Of a stretch of 56,169 bases of DNA, positions 1 through 8,000 are shown one piece after another; position 1 is the stretch's first letter, and each line of letters starts with the position of its first letter. Where the stretch lies: assembly GCA_025769875.1 (NCBI GenBank), contig JAGFNK010000343.1:1-56169 (forward strand). The letters are read 5' to 3'. The notes beneath the pieces are model-generated. The model was not told the origin of the DNA. It saw only the letters and a program-made list of their open reading frames with translations, and searched no databases. This DNA is from Russula earlei (taxonomy: Eukaryota; Basidiomycota; Agaricomycetes; Russulales; Russulaceae). Position numbers and translations under genes: made by a program.

Positions 1-89
1 CTCGTGTGAACAGGTGGCATCATAGAGGCTGGGTTTCCTCCTATAAGGGAGGGTCCTTCAAGGGTCCTCCCGGGGAATGGTTCATGACA
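1..89 (-). mobile_element. LTR-A, partial copy cut by the window edge
   Basis: Ends in GGTTCATGACA at position 89. The same block lies at the end of the complete minus-strand LTR-A copies at 13595 and 29712. It is the 5' end of the LTR in its own orientation. It interrupts the pol reading frame that continues at 90. The other end and its target duplication are outside the window. Confidence 0.75.
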
Positions 90-1236
90 CTACCTGCTAG
101 GCGACTATGGGCTGCAGGCAGAACTCTACCGCTTGGACCATCTCTACACCTTACAAGAGACGCTGGAAGCTAACTATAAGGTGCTTGAAGAAGAGGAGAA
201 GCAGCTGCGCTACAAACTCAGCAAGTACCTAGCTGAGAAGCGAGGAGTAGAGAGAGACAGGGCTGAAGCCAAGGAGAGAATGGCGGCAGCCAAAGTACGC
301 TGACGTTGTTGGGAGTTCATTGAAGCAGGCTGTAGCCAGGGAGAAACCCCTCCAGGTGTCTGGGCTGAAGAACTCCTCACCAACTATCGGGCTGGGCAGC
401 CCACTCCCCCTCTACCCGTCTTCGTCCCTCAGCTGCCTTTGGCAGACATCGCTCAGGGGTATACTACCTCTGACCCAGAACCAGTACCAGCCAGCCCCAC
501 ACCTACGACGGTGCAAGGGTATTCGGAAGAGGAGATGAACGTCCTCCAAACCATGTCCGGTATGCGCCTTTGAGGAGGAGCAGGATCGGAAGCGTCACCA
601 AATCCTTCCCCCCAGAGCTCTATCTATTACCATTCCTATAGCAGCAGTGGGGAAGCGTCTATTGCAATGGCTGACTTCATTCCAGAGCCTCAGCAGCTGA
701 ACATGATAGAAGGGAGGAGGAAAAGGAACCGATGCAAGTATTGTGGCGAGGTAGGACATTTTAACAAGTACTGTCCACTGCCCCACCAGTATTGCCACGA
801 CCAACTGGCAGCAGACGCTGCCTCACATTGCCTAGTGCCTCCCTATCATCGTTCCTATACACCAATCAGATCATGCCCTTTCCACCGAGGATGGGAACAG
901 GCACACCCGAGCAGGAAGAGGAAGTCCAACCAGGAGAGGGAGGACACTGCTAACCCGCGCATTTTGCAGGTAGCGAAAGGAGAAGGGTCCAGGACCTTTC
1001 AAGAACCTTTCACTACAACTCCTCTTCGCTCAGACACACCTCCAGTCCGGAGGTTACCTAGGGACTCTGACAGACTCCCACAGATCATGTCTCCTTCAGC
1101 CACTGCTGAGGAGTCAGAGGCAATAGTGGCCTCAGCATTGGCTGCCTATGAGGCAGCAGAAGAAGGCCGATACACCTTCACCACATCACCTCCTCCCCTT
1201 GATGATGATGGCGTTGACCCCACCACTCGATTTTAG
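90..1236 (+). pseudogene. C-terminal part of a gypsy (G2) polyprotein, two in-frame stops
   Basis: One frame stays open from 90 to the stop at 1236 except for TGA at 301-303 and 571-573, so it decayed by point changes and not by indels. The first 70 codons are a charged, coiled-coil-like stretch. Near codon 210 there is a zinc knuckle of type CX2CX4HX4C (CKYCGEVGHFNKYC), followed by a second Cys/His cluster (PH..C, C, H, CP). The same arrangement ends the pol of the complete G1 element at 10067, so this is read as the far C-terminal extension of a related chromovirus polyprotein. The protease, reverse transcriptase and integrase parts would lie left of the window, beyond the LTR-A insertion at 1-89. 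The 3' LTR follows 41 bases after the stop. Confidence 0.75.
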
Positions 1237-1277
1237 AATCATTGGTGTGTGGGACCACCAATCTGAAGGAGGGGTAA

Positions 1278-1866
1278 TGTTACCGAGTGGTTTGGGGTCC
1301 GGAAGATGCCGGAACACCTGAACTATGGACTGCACCGTTTGCATTATGCGTGCGTCAGATCTTGATCGTTTATGTTCCTTGATATCACATTCGGAGCGCG
1401 TTGATCGTATCTTTCAGAAAATGTACTGAAGAAGCAATGAGTAGCATTGCTTCTGTCCCAGATGTTCCTGTACCGCCACGTACATTGATTCCTTGATTGG
1501 GGAAGCACTTAATGCTTCCAGCACCGAGATCGCTTACATAGAAGCAACCTCGCTTCTATGAGCCATGTTTTGCTTCTATAGCACCAACTAGTACTACAGT
1601 AGTACAAACCTTATCCCTGTAAGGCTATATAAAGCCCCCAGTTGTAACAGTTGAGCCCTAAGCTCGACTTAGTTTGCCAATCCCAAACAAGTTGACTCCT
1701 ACCCCATCTGCAGAGCCCCTCTCATCTTGTTGTCATACTCTAGAAGGATCTAACACTCCTTCCCCTCCACGAGTATTGCTTGCTTGACTCAAGCATATCT
1801 GCATTGGTAGGACGCGTTTATAGACGCGACCATTGATCTTATTTCAGGCACTTTGGAGCCTTAACA
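1278..1866 (+). mobile_element. 3' LTR of gypsy family G2
   Basis: 589 bp, starts TGTTACCGAG directly after the purine tract GAAGGAGGGGTAA and ends GCCTTAACA. A TATA box (CTATATAAAG) lies at about 1625. A second, minus-strand copy of the same LTR occupies 46911-48067. The sequence after 1866 resumes an LTR-C repeat in mid-element, so the element inserted into LTR-C. The predicted 5 bp target is AGTAG. Confidence 0.8.
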
Positions 1867-2287
1867 AGTAGGTTGGATTCTACAAGAGACCAAGCTTAGG
1901 GCTTTGGTCACAAAGTACTGAGCTTATATATACAGGAGAAGTGCAGCAATAGCTATGCTTTGACTGTGCTACTAGTATAGTAGGAGTCATAGTAAGTAGG
2001 ACTCATAAGAGTGAGGCCATGAATGAGTCATGACCAAGTAACTGTGCTGCACAGTAAATGCACGGCATTGCACAGTTGAAGCTAAGAAACAAATATAAAT
2101 GGAAAGAGAACCAAACAAAGGGAAAGTAACAGCAATCCAGTGTTACCTGGACATGTATGGATTACATGATAACACAGAAGGGATCATGAGACATAAAAGA
2201 TCACAAGACCAGTAAGTAAAGGGACATATGAAAGCAAGCAGTCCATAGCAAAGGTAAGAAGTAAATGTAAAGGGAAATGTTGTAACA
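1867..2287 (-). mobile_element. LTR-C fragment
   Basis: Closely matches 31914-32183 plus 33805-33950 and the inverse of about 34508-34910. It carries the same TATA region in reverse (CTTATATATACAGGAG). It ends in TGTAACA at 2287. The rest of this LTR was separated from it by the G2 insertion. Around 2139 it also shows the uninserted form of the Tc1 target at 32184. Confidence 0.7.
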
Positions 2288-2831
2288 GGCCATTAGAATA
2301 GGCAGCAGTGTGAGTCCAAAGGGACCTGGTGCAAGGGAGGTGGTGGCATTGGAGTTCTGATGGAGGGATGACAGTTCCCTAAGGGCACACATGTGGGCAT
2401 TTGTGGTGGCAGATGTTGCATTGGGCTTGGCATGCTTGCCCAACTGTTTGCCCTGGTTGTATGGATCACTGTGAACATGGTGGCACTTTCCCTTAGCAAT
2501 GCTGATGCTTTGCACGGTCAGTCCCCATGTGTTGGGGAGACTGGTCCATTGTTTTGGGCCCTGTTTGAGTTTGACACCCATACTGTAGGCTACCCATTAG
2601 TCAAACAGCTTAAGTAAGCTACCCATTAGTCAGACAGAATGTGTGGGCATACATACAATAAAGATTGAGATTTCTTTTTACCTGGGAGTCAAAGTGCTGA
2701 TTAATGGGAGTCCACAGTTTTTTGTCAAAAGACCCCTGTTTGATGATTTCCCCTTTCTGGGATTTTTGGAGAGGATGTCATGCACAATGTTAGAGTTTGA
2801 GTTGTTTGAGTTGGTGCTTCAAATCAGCATT
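2288..2831. other. No gene recognised; 5' flank of the pogo-like element
   Basis: Short reading frames only. The motif GTAGGCTACCCATTAGTCA at 2585-2603 recurs, diverged, near 15450 and 40850, so part of this stretch belongs to a dispersed repeat. The last 15 bases before the G1 element (CTTCAAATCA then GCATT) match the inverse complement of 53350-53372 in pogo copy 3, which marks this as the upstream part of pogo copy 1. Confidence 0.4.
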
Positions 2832-3437
2832 TGTTGTAAACTACCCTTTGTCGGTTCGTCCATTATTGTTCTTCTTTATTATCCTTGTCTCCGTGGTTAC
2901 TGTTTCATCCCTTGATGGTGATCCCCTATTGTTTCACCTATTGTGTTTCACTTATTGTGTTTCGCTTATTGTGTTTCACCTATTGTCGAGTTACTTTTGC
3001 TATTGGTCTACCCTTATCTATTGTTCTGCTTATAGTACTGTACAGCCTCACCACATACAGTATTTAAGCGCCTGTAGAAGCTGGGGAATACCCCAAGCTT
3101 AGCTTTGTCCCATTTCCTGTCGCATCCCTTTGCCTTGTACACTCTCTCAATCACAACTTGCTTGTGCTGGCCTACACCTTGCTTGACCTGAGCACACCTC
3201 AAGGAACCCTTGTGTTCCTCTTCCTCCTCTGCCTCTCTCTCATCGTCTTCCTCTTCTGTGAAACCAGGAGATCGACTCTGTCTGCGGACTGAGTCATTGT
3301 CTGACTCAGCCTTGAGACGCTAAACCATTGAACCGGTCTCCTTGAGCCGGCCCCCATTGAACCCTTGAACCAAGTCACAGGGACTTGGCCCCCACTGAAC
3401 CTTGAGCTAACGCTCTAACGGCCGCGACGCCGTTACA
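2832..3437 (+). repeat. 5' LTR of G1
   Basis: Contains short repeats of TTGTGTTTC(A/G)C(T/C)TA near 2935-2990, a TATA-like TATTTAAG at 3061, and a predicted transcript start at about 3095. No ATG is seen between the predicted start and the LTR end. Compared with the 3' LTR there are about ten single-base or small indel differences, for example AATACCCC against AATGCCCC. Confidence 0.93.
3061..3107 (+). promoter_or_regulatory. LTR promoter: TATA box and predicted RNA start
   Basis: TATTTAAG at 3061-3068 is followed 34 bases downstream by AAGCTTAGCTTTG (3095-3107). The same pair is present in the 3' LTR and in the other G1 LTR copies near 42410 and, inverted, 47360. The start is inferred from spacing and from exact complementarity to the primer-binding site at 3439-3449. 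Confidence 0.6.
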
Positions 3438-3449
3438 CAAGCTAAGCTT
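3438..3449 (+). promoter_or_regulatory. Primer-binding site, self-priming type
   Basis: The 12 bases right after the 5' LTR (CAAGCTAAGCTT) do not begin with TGG and match no tRNA 3' end I recognise. Bases 3439-3449 are the exact reverse complement of 3095-3105, the predicted 5' end of the RNA. Eleven paired bases is the arrangement described for Tf1/sushi-type elements, where the RNA primes its own reverse transcription. One caution is that the motif is nearly palindromic, although the inverse match is perfect and the direct match is not. Confidence 0.6.
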
Positions 3450-3924
3450 CCTTACTCCATTCTGGAGATCAACCTCGAACTACCATCGAATCGTTGGGTC
3501 CGCGTCCAACCTAGACCATCCCCAGACCTTCCTGAACACGTCGTAGGAGCTGCCACTTGGGACAGCTTCCATACTTTTCTTTGTTATATCACCACTGAAA
3601 ACAACGAAGAACTACCAGTTCGAATTCATCAATAACCGTTGGTTCGAACTACGACTTAGGAGAGGACAACTCTACACTCACCTAGACCTAGAACTCATCA
3701 GAAACAGCCTTGGATTAGGCTACTGGAGGGAAAACGACCCCCTCTACGAACCACCATCAGAATCAGAAGCCTCTTCCACAGAAGGCAACCCCCCTGAACC
3801 AGAAAACACCGTTGAAACTCAGACACCCTTTGAATCCCCTGCACTAGAACCAGAGGACCCCCTTGAAAACCAGGAACCCATCGAAACCTTAGAAATCGAC
3901 CCACAGAACCCCCCAGAACCCGAT
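3450..3924 (+). pseudogene. Gag-like N-terminal leader without a start codon
   Basis: No ATG is seen from the predicted RNA start at 3095 to 3925, about 830 bases. Even so the leader reads as protein: one frame is open from the LTR edge to TAA at 3633-3635, and the gag frame is open from 3547 into the gag ORF. Together they read as a Trp/Arg-rich segment then ELRLRRGQLYTHLDLELI, the style of gag N-termini. The switch between frames near 3620-3635 looks like an indel. Either the original start and frame were lost and gag now begins at 3925, or translation starts at a non-AUG codon. Confidence 0.45.
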
Positions 3925-5028
3925 ATGGCAGCCCAACCCCAAGTCGCTGTACAACCCCCCCAGATGGCTGCTCAAGCCCCTCAGATGGCCGCTCAGGCCC
4001 CTCAGATGGCCGCTCAGGCCCCTCAGATGGCCGCTCAGGCCCCTCAGGTGGCCGCCCAGGCTCCTCCAGTCGTCGCCCCACCCCCTCAAGTAGCTGCTCC
4101 AGCACCACAAGGCACCAATGGATCCCTCAGCGGTAAAGAACCCACTGCCTTCACAGGGGAAAGGAACAAAACAAAAAGATTCATCATGGAATTCAATCTA
4201 TTTTGGGGTCTCAATGATGACAAGGCAGTAATGATCTCCCCTTTCAAACGAACAATGCTGGCTCTCTCCTACATTCAAGGAGAAAAGGTTGAAGAATGGG
4301 TCAATTCACAAGCAAACGCACTCAGGGATAAAGTAAACAGAGCCCAGAACCCCATTAACAGAATGAACGAAGCATTATGGAATGACTTTGTTACAGACTT
4401 TATGTTCAAATTCACTAACACCGCGGAGAAAGAGGATGCCCAAGCAGCTCTCGCCAAACATACAATGAAGGAGTCCCTTGACGACTACATTTCCACCTTC
4501 GAGCAACTTCTGAATAAAACAGGGTGGCCAGAAACGGACGTTATCGCTATTGAAAGCTTCAAAAATGGCCTAAAAATCGGACTCTACCGCGCAATCCTAA
4601 ACAGGGACGTCTGGCCTACCACCCTTCAAGAATGGAAGGAGGAAGCCAGGAGACAACATCGCCGCTTCATCACCATCAGAGAGAAACTTAAAGGAAAAAC
4701 CACACACCCCCCTTCGGAACACAGGTCCCATCACCCTGATCGGATGCAAGTGGACGCCGCCAAGTCCAACTTCAAAAAACTCACTGAAGAAGAAAGGAAG
4801 CAATTGGCAAAAGAAGGTCGTTGCTTCCGTTGCCGAGAGAAAGGCCACCTTAGTCGGGAGTGCCCCAAAAATACTAACCCCACAACCTCCAAGGCACGTA
4901 CTACCGAACCAACCCCAGAACCACCAAAAGAAGAAGAAGCCTCCACTATGGTGGCCCGCATGAAAACCTTACCAGCGGAGGATAGGGCCAAGCTTTGGGA
5001 CCTCATCCTCAAAGAGGATTTTCTCTAG
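3925..5028 (+). CDS. gag: Gag polyprotein of G1
   Basis: 367 codons from the first ATG of the predicted transcript. Residues 1-60 are Gln/Pro/Ala-rich and contain a seven-residue repeat (QMAAQAP) encoded by 21 bp DNA repeats. Residues about 75-260 are the retrotransposon gag/capsid region, with the typical W..F...F and SLDDYISTFEQLL stretches. A single zinc knuckle CFRCREKGHLSREC lies at about residues 300-313 and should bind the element RNA. The product would form the cytoplasmic particle. The ORF ends with TAG at 5026 and overlaps the pol frame by about 40 bases. Function follows from family knowledge; the motifs are seen directly. The true N-terminus may lie further upstream. Confidence 0.85.
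   Translation: MAAQPQVAVQPPQMAAQAPQMAAQAPQMAAQAPQMAAQAPQVAAQAPPVVAPPPQVAAPAPQGTNGSLSGKEPTAFTGERNKTKRFIMEFNLFWGLNDDKAVMISPFKRTMLALSYIQGEKVEEWVNSQANALRDKVNRAQNPINRMNEALWNDFVTDFMFKFTNTAEKEDAQAALAKHTMKESLDDYISTFEQLLNKTGWPETDVIAIESFKNGLKIGLYRAILNRDVWPTTLQEWKEEARRQHRRFITIREKLKGKTTHPPSEHRSHHPDRMQVDAAKSNFKKLTEEERKQLAKEGRCFRCREKGHLSRECPKNTNPTTSKARTTEPTPEPPKEEEASTMVARMKTLPAEDRAKLWDLILKEDFL
3961..4065 (+). repeat. 21 bp tandem repeat inside gag
   Basis: About five units of CAGATGGCCGCTCAGGCCCCT in a row. The middle three are identical; the first and last have substitutions. The length keeps the reading frame. Confidence 0.85.
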
Positions 5029-8000
5029 GCCAAGGTACAACAGTCGGTACTAAGGCCCAAATAGATACCATTGTCCAACATAAGGAAAACTCAATGAAAG
5101 TACCTTTTATGATCACGACAAATGGAAAGACTGGCCAAGCGCTCCTAGACAGCGGAGCAACAGAGAACTTCATCAGCCAAGGAATTGTGGGGAAGCTACA
5201 AATTCCACTCCGAACCCTCAGAACCCCCAGACCAATCATTAATGTGGACGGCACCAACAACCAAGGAGGAGCACTAACCCATTATGCCCACATGACTGTA
5301 CGTCACGGGCCCACCACCCGGCTTCTCACCTTCTATGTTACCAACCTGGGAGAAGATAGAATGATCCTCGGATACCCCTTTTTAAAAGCAATCAACCCCC
5401 TCATCAACTGGAGCACTGGTCGTCTGAGAAACCACCTAGGGGTTCTTCTCACTCCCGTGTCCATAGCCAACCCACCAAAGATTCGACTTGCACAAATAAG
5501 AACGATCACCATTCCCCCAGAATACTTACGACACCAGAAGGTCTTCTCAGAAGAAGCAGCCAAACGACTCCCACCCAGTCGAGGAGAACTCGACTTCAGA
5601 ATTACCCTAAAACCCGACGCCCCCAAATTCCTTGATTGCCGAACTTACCCACTCCCCCAGAATGAGAAACAAGAATTGTCAAGACAAATACAAGAAGACC
5701 TAGCCAAAGGTTTCATCAAAGATGGCGTCTCAGACTTTGTATCCCCTGTCTTCTTTGTCCAAAAAAAGGATGGCACCGCTCCACGGATGGTAGTTGATTA
5801 CCGAAAACTCAATAACGCCACAGTTCCCGATTACCATGCCTTACCTAACATGGAAGAACAACTACACCGACTAAGGGGCAAAACCACCTTCAGCAAATTC
5901 GACGTCCGAGCTGGCTACAATAACATTCTGATCCACCCTGAAGACCGACACAAAGGCGCCTTTAAAACTCAATTTGGTACCTTCATCCCCATGGTAATGG
6001 GCTTCGGCTTTACCAATGCCCCAGCTGCCTTCCAACGAGCAATGAACCATACCCTCCGACCTTGGCTTTTAAAATACCCAGAGAATACCTGCAACTATCT
6101 AGACGACGTAGCAATAGCCACAGGGGCGGGAGAAGAGCTCCTTCACCAACAAATCACACACGAATTCCTTGACCTGCTTGAAAGAGATTCCTATTTCCTA
6201 AAGGCGTCAAAATGTGCCTTTGAACGACACGAAATTGATTTCCTGGGTTTTCGGATCAATCAAGGAACCCTCAAAATTGACCCAGTCAAAATGGACGGCC
6301 TCAAAAACTGGCCAAGACCCCCCAACAATCTGAAACAGGTACAACAAATCATGGGCGCCCTCAATTATCAACGACCATTCATCCGAGACTTCGCGAAAAT
6401 AGCTCGCCCCATTTTTTCTACAATCAAGAAAGGAACCCCCTTTTTCTGGACACCAGAAGCAGTCACAGCCCTAGAAACCCTGATAGCAGCGATCTGCGAC
6501 GACCCTGAACTTTATACTGCCAACCCCGACCTCCCATACGAATTAGAAACCGATGCCTCACAGTTTGCCACCGGAGCTGTCCTCTTTCAAAAAGATCAAA
6601 GAGGAAAAAGAAAAATGATCGGGAATATGTCACACGCGTTCAACGAAGCAGAAAGGAACTACCCAGTCTGGGATAGGGAGTTCCTAGCTCTGATCCTTGC
6701 ACTCCAACACTGGAGATACCTATTAGTTGGAACTAAACACCCCATCAAAATTTTCACGGACCATGCTAACTTGGCTCACTACCGACTCCCCCACAAAATC
6801 AACCGAAGGATTGCTGGGTACATCTCAACACTCGCGGATTATCACTTCGAAATCCACCACAAACCCGGAGTCTCCAATCGTGCGGACGCCCTCTCTCGAC
6901 GACCTGACCACAATGATGGGTCGGGAGACAACCAGAACACCACAGCACTCCCTGACAAACTTTTTATTCGCACGCTCCACACTGAGGACCTTTATGAACA
7001 AGTACTAACCGAACAAAGAAAAAGAAAGTCAGATCTCCTCATGTGGAAGGTCAAACACGGTCTTCAAGAAGAAGAAGATGCACTATTCAAAGATGGAAAA
7101 TTGGTAGTGCCATATCAAGAACCCCTCCTACGAAAAATTCTACATACCTACCATGACAGTATCCTCGGCGGGCACACAGGAAACGCCCGAACCCTGTATT
7201 CAATTCAAGAATCCTTCTGGTGGCCAAAAATGGCTTACTTTATCAGGGACTACATCCGAGGCTGCGCAACTTGTCAAGCCAACAAGACTTCCACACATCC
7301 AACTCGTCCCCCAATTTATCCGATTCCCCCTGAGTTCCAAAAACCGTTCCAAACCTTAGCAATCGACTGGATCGTCGATCTCCCATTGTCAGAAGAATGT
7401 AACACTATCATGACCATCACCGACCACGACTCTACCAAAGCGGCAATATTCATACCATGTCGTAAAGACATGGGGACCCTAGCAATGGCTAAATTGTTTT
7501 TACGACATGCCTTCCCTTGGACTGGGGTCCCCTCCAAGATCGTTTCCGATCGTGACCCTCGCTTTACCTCCGACCTGTTCAAAGAAGTTTCCCGAATCCT
7601 CGGGATCAATCAAAACTTAAGCACTGCCTACCACCCTCAAACTGATGGACAATCAGAAAGAACAAACCAGACCCTGGAAATGTATCTGCGCATCTACACA
7701 GGAGAGAAACAGGAAGAATGGGCGCACTGGCTCCCCATAGCCCAATACCATTTTAACGCCCACAAGTCTACTACCACCAAAAAAACCCCCTATGAACTCC
7801 TCATCGGGTTTAACCCTCAAGGACTCGGCACCCAGCTCAAGTCCAAGTTCCCCGGAATCCAAGAACGACTCCAAGCATTAAAAGACATGAGGGAATCTGC
7901 ACAAGAGGCAATGAAAAGGGCACAGAATAATTGGATCAAGGAAACCAAATTCAAGGGTTTCGAAGAAGGACAGAAGGTTTGGTTGGAAGGCACTAACTTA

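Noticed and set aside
2885..3102. Short ORFs in the LTRs of G1 (also 10114-10368)
   Set aside because: Present only because the LTR is duplicated; low-complexity Phe/Leu/Cys peptides with no homologue seen.
3961..4065. CRISPR-like direct repeats
   Set aside because: Units are contiguous with no spacers and encode a heptapeptide in gag; the DNA is eukaryotic.
3698..4110. Minus-strand ORFs with PEGPERPSEG-type repeats
   Set aside because: Antisense reading of the 21 bp repeats in gag.
4987..5028. Classical -1 slippery heptamer at the gag/pol overlap
   Set aside because: CTTTGGG is present near 4993 but not in the phase needed with gag codons; no perfect X XXY YYZ is in frame.
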